A model generated the notes under the pieces. That model saw nothing but the letters and a program-made list of their open reading frames with translations. It did no database searches and was not told where the DNA came from. This document shows positions 1-5,009 of a stretch of DNA of 5,009 bases, in pieces. The translations under genes were made by a program, and so were the position numbers. The stretch lies in NCBI GenBank assembly GCA_009926295.1, contig RFPF01000243.1, positions 1-5,009 on the forward strand, read 5' to 3'. Position 1 is the first letter of the stretch. Each line of letters begins with the position of its first letter. Source of the DNA: Planctomycetia bacterium (GTDB taxonomy: Bacteria; Planctomycetota; Planctomycetia; Pirellulales; UBA1268).

Positions 1-14
1 TGCCCACCCCACCC

Positions 15-608
15 GTGTGGCAGCTCCAAGACCACGACGCCTTGCTCTTCGACTGCGACGGCACGCTCGCCGACACAATGCCGGCCCACTACCGGGCCTG
101 GCTCCATGTCACGGAGGCCCACGGGATCGCATTCGACGAAGACCGCTTCTACGCGCTCGGCGGCCGGCCCACGCGCGACATCGTGGCCACGCTCGCCGGC
201 GAGATCGGCCTCACGATCGACCTCGATCACGCCGTGCACATGAAGGAATCGTCGTTTCTCGCGCAGCTCGACCATGTCGAGGCGATCGATCCGGTCGTCG
301 ACGTGGTGCTCCGCTCGCGCGGCCGGATCCCGCTGGCCGTGGTCACCGGCGGCCACCGCGCCGTCTGCCGGCGCATTCTCGAGCATGTGGGCATCGCCGA
401 CTGTTTCGACACGATCGTGGCCAGCGAAGACACCGCGAAGCACAAGCCCGACCCCGAGCCTTTTCTCGAGGCGGCCCGCCGGCTCTCGGCCCGGCCAGAG
501 CGATGCGTGGTGTGGGAGGACAGCGACCTCGGCATCGCCGCCGCCAAAGCCGCGGGTATGACCTGGATCGACGTGCGCGCGTTTCACCTGCCAAAGAGGC
601 TCACATGA
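15..608 (+). CDS. HAD-superfamily sugar-phosphate phosphatase, YqaB / beta-phosphoglucomutase-like
   Basis: Predicted cytosolic HAD hydrolase, 197 residues, probably removing phosphate from a small sugar phosphate. All four HAD motifs are visible: the nucleophile and acid/base pair D13 and D15 in FDCDGT, T111 in VVTGG, K144 in KHKPDP, and the Mg-binding acidic pair E168-D169 in WEDSDLGI. The stretch TMPAHYRAW (21-29) matches the cap start of beta-phosphoglucomutases, and LGGRPTRDI resembles the equivalent LNGSPTWRI of E. coli YqaB, a fructose-1-phosphate phosphatase. Size and motif spacing also fit YqaB (188 residues as I recall). A mutase role is less likely because the beta-PGM substrate arginine region is changed. 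The GTG start is 11 residues before the first motif, which suits the family, but the frame is open to the window edge, so an upstream start cannot be excluded. The stop overlaps the next gene's start (ATGA). The true substrate is not readable from sequence. Confidence 0.88.
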   Translation: MWQLQDHDALLFDCDGTLADTMPAHYRAWLHVTEAHGIAFDEDRFYALGGRPTRDIVATLAGEIGLTIDLDHAVHMKESSFLAQLDHVEAIDPVVDVVLRSRGRIPLAVVTGGHRAVCRRILEHVGIADCFDTIVASEDTAKHKPDPEPFLEAARRLSARPERCVVWEDSDLGIAAAKAAGMTWIDVRAFHLPKRLT

Positions 609-1789
609 GCCTCACGCTCGCCGACATCCGCGCTGCCCACGACCGGATCCGCTCCGGCATCTACCGCTCGCCCTGCCCGCCGAGCGTGCCGCTCTCCGAC
701 CTCACCGGCTCCGAGATCTTCTGCAAGCTCGACCTGCTGCAGCGCACCGGATCCTTCAAGGAACGCGGTGCCCGCAACGCGCTCCTGCTGCTCGACGACG
801 CCGCGCGCCGCCGCGGCGTCGTGGCCGCCTCGGCCGGCAACCACGCGCTCGGCCTCGCCTACCACGGCAAGCTCTTGGGGATCCCCGTGACGGTCGTGAT
901 GCCGCGGTTTGCGCCGCTCGTGAAGGTGGCCACCTGCCGCCGGCTCGGGGCGACGGTGATCCTCGAAGGCGAAACGTTCGACGACGCCCGCCGCCTCGCG
1001 ATCGAGATCGCCGCCCGCGACGGCCTCGAACGGCGGGTGATCGCGGGGCAGGGGACGATGGGCCTCGAGATCCTCGACGACGTCCCCGACGCCGAGGTGC
1101 TGGTGGTTCCCTGCGGCGGCGCGGGGCTCCTGGCCGGCGTGGCCACCGCCGCCAAGGCGATCCGGCCCGACATCCAGATCGTGGCCGTCGAGCCGGCCTC
1201 CGCGGGCAGCCTCTCCGCCTCGCTCGCGGCGGGCAGGCCCACCCACGTGGCTGTCAGCCCCACGCTCGCCGACGGCCTCGCGGTGGCCATGGTGGGCGAG
1301 CGTTCGTTCGCCATCGCCGCGCCGCTGGTGGATCGCGTGGTGACGGTGGGCGAGGACGTGCTGTCGCTGGCGGTGCTGCGGCTGTTGGAACTCGAGAAGA
1401 CGGTCGTCGAGGGGGCCGGGGCGGCGGCGCTCGCGGCCCTGCTGGGGCCGGAAGGGCGCGAGTTCCGCGGCCGGAAGGTGGTGATCCTGCTCTGTGGCGG
1501 CAACATCGACACGTCGATGCTCGACCGCGTGATCGACCACGGTCTCGTGGCCGACGGCCGCCGGTGGCGGTTTTCCACGAGGGTGAGCGACCGTCCCGGC
1601 GGCATCGCCAGGCTCTCGGCGGTGATCGCCGCGGCCGGGGCCAACGTGCGCGAGATCGTGCACGATCGGGCCTTTTCGGGCTTCGATGTGTTCGCCACGA
1701 GCGTCCAGGTGACGGTCGAGACGGCCGACCGCGACCACGTGGCCGCCCTCGCCGGCCGCCTCGCGGCCGAGGGCTTCGCCGTCCGGTAA
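605..1789 (+). CDS. ilvA: Threonine ammonia-lyase (threonine dehydratase), PLP-dependent, with C-terminal ACT domain
   Basis: Fold type II PLP enzyme, 394 residues, expected to deaminate L-threonine (or serine) to 2-oxobutyrate (or pyruvate) in the cytosol, the entry step to isoleucine. The PLP Schiff-base lysine is K52 in TGSFKERGA; SAGNH at 76-80 binds the substrate carboxylate; VIAGQGT is 145-151; GGAGL at 171-175 is the phosphate loop; CGGNID is 297-302. Residues about 321-394 form one ACT domain (DRPGGIARL, GANVREI), as in the medium-length single-ACT threonine dehydratases, implying amino-acid feedback control. Start: ATG at 605 behind AGAGG (595-599, 5-base gap), overlapping the HAD stop, so translation is likely coupled. 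Oddities: the conserved P-[FY]-D-D-P segment before VIAGQGT is missing (only LERR lies between G140 and V145), and the tetraglycine loop reads GGAG. The family is secure; threonine versus serine or another hydroxy-amino acid is not. Confidence 0.9.
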   Translation: MSLTLADIRAAHDRIRSGIYRSPCPPSVPLSDLTGSEIFCKLDLLQRTGSFKERGARNALLLLDDAARRRGVVAASAGNHALGLAYHGKLLGIPVTVVMPRFAPLVKVATCRRLGATVILEGETFDDARRLAIEIAARDGLERRVIAGQGTMGLEILDDVPDAEVLVVPCGGAGLLAGVATAAKAIRPDIQIVAVEPASAGSLSASLAAGRPTHVAVSPTLADGLAVAMVGERSFAIAAPLVDRVVTVGEDVLSLAVLRLLELEKTVVEGAGAAALAALLGPEGREFRGRKVVILLCGGNIDTSMLDRVIDHGLVADGRRWRFSTRVSDRPGGIARLSAVIAAAGANVREIVHDRAFSGFDVFATSVQVTVETADRDHVAALAGRLAAEGFAVR

Positions 1790-1871
1790 AGCCTGCCGGT
1801 CGCGCCGATTTCGCGGCGGGGTCGATTTTTCCTGCGGCACGGAGGCGGAGTCGGCCGATCTACCGGGATTG

Positions 1872-1893
1872 GTGCGAAGGGCCGGCTTCGCAC
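1872..1893 (+). other. Perfect 8-bp stem hairpin in the leader of the small gene
   Basis: GTGCGAAG (1872-1879) and CTTCGCAC (1886-1893) are exact reverse complements around the 6-base loop GGCCGG. The hairpin ends 6 bases before the AGGAG ribosome-binding site of the small gene and starts 82 bases after the lyase stop. There is no T-tract after it, so it is not a canonical intrinsic terminator. It could be an mRNA leader structure, an operator for a dimeric regulator, or a stabilising 3' end for the upstream transcript. The rest of the gap 1790-1913 shows a weaker 5-bp stem (CGCCG 1803-1807 with CGGCG 1814-1818, TTTTT at 1826-1830), an 8-base palindrome TCGGCCGA (1851-1858), and no convincing sigma70 promoter. 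Confidence 0.5.
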
Positions 1894-1899
1894 GCAGGC

Positions 1900-1904
1900 A
1901 GGAG
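1900..1904 (+). promoter_or_regulatory. Ribosome-binding site that sets the small gene's start
   Basis: AGGAG lies 9 bases before the ATG at 1914. This favours 1914 over the in-frame TTG at 1869, which would run the coding sequence through the hairpin at 1872-1893. The same AGGAG motif, 8 bases before its ATG, precedes the next gene (2089-2093). Confidence 0.6.
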
Positions 1905-1913
1905 ACCCGTCTC

Positions 1914-2072
1914 ATGGTCACGCACGCAAGCAGCCTGTCGGTCGAACCGGCCCGGACGATTCCCATCCCACCCCATCCCGACCGGGAACGCGAGCGGCTC
2001 CGCCAGGAGCTTCTGCGCCGAATCATCGACAGGGAGACGCGACGGCAGGCCACCCGCGGCATGCCGCACTGA
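1914..2072 (+). CDS. Small Arg-rich hypothetical protein (52 residues)
   Basis: I do not recognise this protein. From ATG 1914 it encodes 52 residues: a polar N-terminal part (1-14), a Pro-rich turn around residues 15-22 (TIPIPPHP), then a strongly charged segment of about residues 23-47 with many Arg and Glu and regularly placed Leu/Ile (RERLRQELLRRIID), which should form an amphipathic helix. It has no signal peptide, membrane segment or cysteine, so a cytosolic nucleic-acid- or protein-binding role is possible but unproven. Support for a real gene: a good AGGAG at the right distance, G or C at most third positions like the neighbours, and a 29-base gap to the protease, which has its own AGGAG. 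The two probably share a transcript. Against: it is short, and open frames arise easily in such GC-rich DNA. Confidence 0.55.
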   Translation: MVTHASSLSVEPARTIPIPPHPDRERERLRQELLRRIIDRETRRQATRGMPH

Positions 2073-2101
2073 TCCCGTCCACCACGCCAGGAGCGCCACG
2101 C

Positions 2102-3124
2102 ATGCGACGCACGTGCAGCACGATGCTCCTCGCGATCGCCCTCACGGCGGCAGCCGACGCCCACGGCCAGTCCGTGGCCTGGGGATGGGGCTGGGGCCTC
2201 GGCGCGGCACAGCCTCCCGGCGGAAGGTGGTCGCCGGAGGCCTTCGCGGACTACATCGGCACCGGCCAGCCGCCGCACCCAGCCGTGGCCCGGATCATCG
2301 CGCCGGAGAACTCCGGCACCTCGATGGGATCGGGCGTGCTCGTCGACGTGAACCGCACGCAGGGTCTCGTGCTCACCAACTGGCACGTGATCCGCGACAG
2401 CCGCTCCGGCGTGCTCGTGCAGTTTCCCGACGGCTTCCAGTCGGCCGGCACGGTCGTGCGCTGGGACGAGGCGTGGGACCTCGCGGCGGTCGTGATCTGG
2501 AGGCCGGCCGCAGCGCCGGTGTCACTCGCCGCCGCAACGCCGCATCCCGGCGAGCCGCTGACGATCGCCGGCTACGGCCGTGGCCCCTTCCGCACCGAAA
2601 CCGGTCCCTGCACCCAATACCTCTCACCAGGCTCGGGCTACCCGCGCGAGTTCGTCGAGCTCTCGGCCACGGCCCGGCAGGGCGACTCGGGCGGCCCGAT
2701 CCTCAACGCCCGCGGCGAGCTCGCCGGCGTCCTCTTCGGTCAGAATGAGGGCCGCACGATCGGCAGCTGCTCGACGCGGCTGCGGGCGTTCCTCGCCGAG
2801 GTGGGCTCGAGCGGCTTCCAGGCGTTGCCGATCGCCGAGTTTTCCGACCGGCCCGCGCTCGACCGCGGGCTCGGCACGCCAGCCCGGCCCGCGCCAACCC
2901 GGCTCGCCTCCGCGACCGACTCCGACGTGGTCACGCGCTCGACCCACGTGGCCGCCCCGCAGCCCGTCGCGGGCCGCGAGCCGCGGGCGGAGTCGCTCGA
3001 CGACCTGCTCGACGTGCGCACCAACGGCGAGGCGATGCTCACCACCGCGGGCGGGGCGGCGCTGGTGATCCTCGGGCTGCGCACGATGTTCGGCGGCCGC
3101 CGGGCTACTTCGCCTTCCGCGTGA
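2102..3124 (+). CDS. Exported trypsin-like (S1 family) serine protease with a C-terminal membrane anchor
   Basis: Predicted extracytoplasmic protease of 340 residues. Residues 1-20 look like a Sec signal peptide (MRRT, then a hydrophobic core, cleavage probably after ADA at 18-20). A Trp/Gly-rich stretch follows (WGWGWGLG, 27-34). The chymotrypsin-fold domain spans about 60-235 with the full triad: H95 in LTNWHVI, D126 in WDLAAV, S196 in GDSGGP. The position equivalent to trypsin Asp189 is T190, so specificity for Lys/Arg is not expected. C170 and C223 could form a disulfide. No PDZ domain follows, unlike HtrA/DegP; instead there is a Pro/Ala-rich linker (about 245-305) and a modest hydrophobic segment at about 311-330 followed by GGRR, suggesting a type I membrane protein. 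Start: ATG 2102 behind AGGAG at 2089-2093. Its last 20 bases overlap the convergent isomerase gene. Substrate unknown. Confidence 0.87.
   Translation: MRRTCSTMLLAIALTAAADAHGQSVAWGWGWGLGAAQPPGGRWSPEAFADYIGTGQPPHPAVARIIAPENSGTSMGSGVLVDVNRTQGLVLTNWHVIRDSRSGVLVQFPDGFQSAGTVVRWDEAWDLAAVVIWRPAAAPVSLAAATPHPGEPLTIAGYGRGPFRTETGPCTQYLSPGSGYPREFVELSATARQGDSGGPILNARGELAGVLFGQNEGRTIGSCSTRLRAFLAEVGSSGFQALPIAEFSDRPALDRGLGTPARPAPTRLASATDSDVVTRSTHVAAPQPVAGREPRAESLDDLLDVRTNGEAMLTTAGGAALVILGLRTMFGGRRATSPSA
3091..3102. repeat. 12-bp perfect palindrome at the convergent gene ends
   Basis: CGGCGGCCGCCG is its own reverse complement. It lies in the last codons of the protease gene (encoding GGRR) and 2 bases beyond the isomerase stop codon on the minus strand. 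It could form only a short hairpin (CGGC, 4-base loop, GCCG) and no T-tract follows on either strand. A terminator role for the isomerase transcript is possible but weak; in such GC-rich coding DNA it may be chance. Confidence 0.3.
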
Positions 3125-3641
3125 CCGTGGCCTTCCTGATCACGACCGGCTGCACGGGCCGGTCCTGCCTGCCTGTGGGCACGCTGCCGATCGCCTTCAC
3201 CACGTCGAGGCTCGCCTCGTCGGCCGTGCGGCCGAAGGCGGTGTACTGGCGGTCGAGGTGCGGCACCTTTTCGAGGCAGATGAAAAACTGGCTGCCGGCC
3301 GAGTTCGGGTCGCTCGTGCGGGCCATCGAGAGCACTCCCGGTTCGTGCGGGGTGCGGTTGAACTCGGCGGGGATCGTATAGCCCGGTCCGCCGCTGCCGG
3401 TGCCCTCGGGGCAGCCTCCCTGGATCATGAAGCCGGGGATGACCCGGTGGAAGCAGCCGCCGTCGTAGAAGCCGCTCTCGGCGAGCGCCACCATGTTGCG
3501 CACGTGCCCCGGAGCCGACACCGCATCGAACACGAGCCGGATCGGGCCGGCGGACGTGTCGAGCGTGACCTCGTAGTCGGTCTGGTCGAGGTCGAGGGCC
3601 TGGGCGGCCTTCTTGAGTTCGGCGGCGGACGGCTTGGGCAT
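3105..3641 (-). CDS. Cyclophilin-type peptidyl-prolyl cis-trans isomerase
   Basis: Catalyses cis-trans isomerisation of X-Pro bonds and helps protein folding. The 178 residues are nearly a bare cyclophilin domain (about 21-175) after a short charged N-terminal helix; there is no signal peptide, so it should be cytosolic. Active-site residues by alignment to human cyclophilin A: R66, F71 and Q74 in FHRVIPGFMIQGG, F120 in GSQFFICL, L129. The cyclosporin-contact tryptophan is H128 here, and CypA His126 is Y133 (HLDRQYTAFG), as in many bacterial forms, so low cyclosporin sensitivity is expected. Start ATG at 3641 has a strong GGAGGAG (3653-3647) 5 bases upstream. It is convergent with the protease gene (20-base overlap) and divergent from the kinase gene (35-base gap), so it probably has its own transcript, with promoter elements inside the kinase 5' coding region. 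Confidence 0.95.
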   Translation of the reverse strand: MPKPSAAELKKAAQALDLDQTDYEVTLDTSAGPIRLVFDAVSAPGHVRNMVALAESGFYDGGCFHRVIPGFMIQGGCPEGTGSGGPGYTIPAEFNRTPHEPGVLSMARTSDPNSAGSQFFICLEKVPHLDRQYTAFGRTADEASLDVVKAIGSVPTGRQDRPVQPVVIRKATVTRKAK

Positions 3642-3676
3642 GAAAACTCCTCCGGGGGCTGATACGCTGCTGACGC

Positions 3677-4846
3677 ATGAAGAGCGACGGCTCGACGAGC
3701 GGCACCGGCGAAGGCGACCTTTCCGGGCGCAGGCTCGGAGGATACCGGCTCGTGCGCCGACTGGGAAGCGGCGCGATGGCCGACGTCTACCTGGCCGAGC
3801 AGGAGTCGCTCGCCCGGCAGGTGGCAGTGAAGGTGCTGCGGCCGGAGACGCTGCGACAGGCCACGGCGGTGCAACGGTTCGCCCAGGAGGCCCGCGCAGC
3901 CGCCGCGCTGGTGCACGGCAACATCGTGCAGATCCACGAGGTGGCGTGCGTCGATGGCGTGCACTTCCTGGCCGAGGAGTACGTCGCCGGCCCGACGCTC
4001 AAAGCCTGGCTCGCAGCCCGCGGACCGCTCGATGCGCGGCAGGCGGTGGCGGTGCTCGGCCAGGTGGGCTCGGCGCTCGCCCGCGCGGCGGAACAGGGGG
4101 TGGTGCACCGCGACATCAAGCCCGAGAACCTGCTCGTGACGCCCGCGGGCGACGTCAAGGTGGCCGACTTCGGTCTCGCCCGCGTGCTCGCCGGCCCCGA
4201 GGGTCCGGACCTCACGCAGGACGGCATGACGCTCGGCACCCCGCTCTACATGAGCCCGGAGCAGGCGGAGGGCAGGGCGGTCGACGCCCGCAGCGATCTC
4301 TACTCGCTCGGAGCGACGGTGTATCACCTGCTCGCCGGCCGCCCGCCCTTCGACGGATCGACGAGCCTCGCCGTGGCGATGGCCCACATCCGCGAGCCGC
4401 TCGTGCCGTTGGCCATGCTGCGGCCCGAGCTCCCCGCGGGCCTGTGCCGGATCGTCGACACGCTGCTGGCGAAGCCGGCCGAAGAGCGATTCGCGAGCCC
4501 CGCCGACCTCCTGCACGCCGTCGCCGAGATCGAGGCGGCCGTCGCCTCCGGCCCCCGCCACCTGCCGTCGCCGCTGGCGTGGAGCGACCCGGCGGAGTGG
4601 GCGATGCCGCCGGCCCAGGGCCCGGCACAGGCGACCCCGACGATGCGGCGGCACACGCGCACGCTCGAGATGCGCGAGGCCACGATGCGGCTGCAGTCGG
4701 CGCTCGAACGCGAGGCGGCCGAGCAGGAGTCTTCGCGGCGGCTCTGGATCGCGACAGCCGTGGCGGCGCTGGCGGCGCTCGCCGCGGGCTTCGCCGTGGG
4801 CAGGCTTCGGTCGCGCCGGTCGACGTTGTTTCGGCAGGGCCGCTGA
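3677..4846 (+). CDS. Hanks-type Ser/Thr protein kinase with a C-terminal membrane anchor
   Basis: Phosphorylates protein Ser/Thr residues; 389 residues. Kinase domain about 23-285: Gly loop LGSGAMADVY (29-38), ATP-binding K52 in VAVKVL, helix-C E71, catalytic loop HRDIKPEN (144-151, D146 catalytic; an RD kinase), DFG 164-166, activation segment to SPE 193-195 with T180, T185 and T188 as possible phosphosites, D207 in SDLYSLG, and R271 in ERF. All key residues are present, so it should be active. After the domain come a Pro/Ala linker (about 290-320), a Thr/Arg-rich then Glu-rich likely helical juxtamembrane part (323-352), one Ala-rich membrane helix (about 357-375) and a 14-residue Arg-rich tail. 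There is no PASTA, WD or TPR sensor domain. ATG 3677 is the only sensible start (the next Met, 34, is in the Gly loop), yet no clear ribosome-binding site precedes it. Target proteins unknown. Confidence 0.94.
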   Translation: MKSDGSTSGTGEGDLSGRRLGGYRLVRRLGSGAMADVYLAEQESLARQVAVKVLRPETLRQATAVQRFAQEARAAAALVHGNIVQIHEVACVDGVHFLAEEYVAGPTLKAWLAARGPLDARQAVAVLGQVGSALARAAEQGVVHRDIKPENLLVTPAGDVKVADFGLARVLAGPEGPDLTQDGMTLGTPLYMSPEQAEGRAVDARSDLYSLGATVYHLLAGRPPFDGSTSLAVAMAHIREPLVPLAMLRPELPAGLCRIVDTLLAKPAEERFASPADLLHAVAEIEAAVASGPRHLPSPLAWSDPAEWAMPPAQGPAQATPTMRRHTRTLEMREATMRLQSALEREAAEQESSRRLWIATAVAALAALAAGFAVGRLRSRRSTLFRQGR

Positions 4847-4912
4847 GCCTGGGCCGATGCCTGCGGCATGAATCGCACGCCACTCAAGCCGGCCTGAAAG
4901 GGCTTTCCGCTG

Positions 4913-4937
4913 GGGGTTCAAGTTCGCTTGACACCCC
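4913..4937 (+). other. Hairpin with TTCG loop between kinase gene and tRNA; possible terminator
   Basis: GGGGT (4913-4917) pairs with ACCCC (4933-4937) and TCAAG (4918-4922) with CTTGA (4927-4931), with one bulged C (4932) and a TTCG loop (4923-4926): 10 base pairs in all. It lies 66 bases after the kinase stop and could end the kinase transcript, but no T-tract follows. Its 3' arm contains the -35 box of the tRNA promoter. A weaker stem (ATGCC 4857-4861 with GGCAT 4865-4869) sits closer to the kinase stop. The rest of 4847-4912 shows nothing I can name. Confidence 0.45.
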
Positions 4938-4955
4938 GACCGACACCCTTACAGT
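4928..4955 (+). promoter_or_regulatory. Sigma70-type promoter of the tRNA-Glu gene
   Basis: A perfect -35 hexamer TTGACA (4928-4933) and a -10 hexamer TACAGT (4950-4955, 4 of 6 consensus matches) are separated by 16 bases. Transcription would start near 4961-4963, leaving a leader of only about 4-6 bases before the tRNA at 4967, as is common for bacterial stable-RNA genes. It is the only convincing sigma70 promoter I found in the window. Confidence 0.7.
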
Positions 4956-4966
4956 TCAGGTCAGAC

Positions 4967-5009
4967 GCCCCCATCGTCTAGTGGCCCAGGACGTCGGGTT
5001 CTCAGTCCG
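4967..5009 (+). tRNA. tRNA-Glu, anticodon CTC (5' part, cut by the window end)
   Basis: The first 43 bases of a tRNA are present. Acceptor 5' strand GCCCCCA (4967-4973), T8, then a D arm with GTC (4976-4978) pairing with GAC (4990-4992) around TAGTGGCCCAG, very close to bacterial tRNA-Glu (E. coli has CGTCTAGAGGCCCAGGAC). Anticodon stem TCGGG (4994-4998) pairs with TCCG(A) from 5006; the loop TTCTCAG places the anticodon CTC at 5001-5003, which reads GAG, the favoured Glu codon in GC-rich genomes. The variable loop, T arm and 3' end lie beyond the window, so intactness cannot be judged. tRNA-Glu also supplies Glu for tetrapyrrole synthesis in bacteria that use the C5 route. Confidence 0.92.

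Noticed and set aside
17..604. In-frame N-terminal extension of the lyase to position 17
   Set aside because: The extension is an Arg/Pro-rich shadow of the HAD gene; ATG 605 has a ribosome-binding site and gives the normal family N terminus.
1803..1830. Possible intrinsic terminator after the lyase (CGCCG/CGGCG stem, then TTTTT)
   Set aside because: The stem is only 5 bp and the T-tract starts 7 bases after it, too far for a standard terminator; mentioned only as a weak structure.
1851..1862. GCCGATCT resembling a flagellar-sigma (sigma28) -10 box
   Set aside because: No TAAA-like -35 box is present at the required distance, and the downstream genes have no motility link.
584..2386. 600-residue open frame on the minus strand across the lyase, small gene and protease start
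   Set aside because: It is antisense to genes with clear catalytic motifs, its translation is low-complexity (Arg, Gly, His, Ala rich) with no recognisable domain, and long antisense frames are expected in DNA with such strong third-position G/C.
3613..3641. TTGAGT as a -35 box for the kinase gene
   Set aside because: No acceptable -10 hexamer occurs 16-18 bases downstream (GGGCAT at best).
3425..4921. 498-residue open frame on the minus strand opposite the kinase
   Set aside because: It lies opposite an intact kinase, overlaps the isomerase in another frame, and reads as low-complexity Arg/His/Gly-rich sequence without motifs.
4905..4927. T-arm-like GGGGGTTCAAGT suggesting a tRNA remnant or attachment site
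   Set aside because: The 3' side of the stem (TCGCT) does not pair with GGGGG and no acceptor or CCA follows; the same bases form a better hairpin with the downstream sequence. No integrase or direct repeat of the tRNA end is visible.

Overview
The window is GC-rich, with codon third positions that are overwhelmingly G or C. It holds six protein-coding genes and the 5' half of a tRNA gene. The gene mix points to Planctomycetota, probably a Pirellulales-like lineage. The clues are a Hanks-type kinase of the 'LGSGAMADVYLAEQ' style with one C-terminal membrane segment, a cytosolic cyclophilin, a secreted trypsin-like protease with a C-terminal anchor, and loosely spaced small transcription units. 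This assignment is inference from protein style, not a database result.

Left part (1-1789, + strand): a YqaB/beta-phosphoglucomutase-type HAD phosphatase is followed, with a 4-base ATGA overlap, by a PLP-dependent threonine ammonia-lyase that has one C-terminal ACT domain. The overlap makes them a translationally coupled pair. The lyase lacks a short segment that its family usually keeps and has a changed phosphate-binding glycine loop, so its exact substrate is less certain than its fold.

Middle (1790-3124, + strand): a 124-base gap carries a perfect 8-bp stem hairpin just ahead of a good ribosome-binding site. It leads into a 52-residue Arg-rich small protein of unknown function and then, 29 bases later, an exported serine protease with an intact His-Asp-Ser triad. 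Small gene and protease look like one transcription unit.

Right part (3105-4846): a cytosolic cyclophilin-type peptidyl-prolyl isomerase lies on the minus strand. Its 3' end overlaps the 3' end of the protease by 20 bases. Its 5' end faces, across only 35 bases, the start of a plus-strand Ser/Thr protein kinase that is membrane-anchored at its C terminus and has no extracytoplasmic sensor domain.

End (4847-5009): a non-coding stretch holds a hairpin with a TTCG loop and a recognisable sigma70-type promoter (TTGACA, 16 bases, TACAGT). It leads directly to a tRNA-Glu gene with anticodon CTC, cut off by the window end. I saw no CRISPR array, insertion sequence, phage gene or defence system. The most unusual points are the altered lyase, the small protein with its leader hairpin, the sensor-less tail-anchored kinase, and the promoter whose -35 box sits in a hairpin arm.
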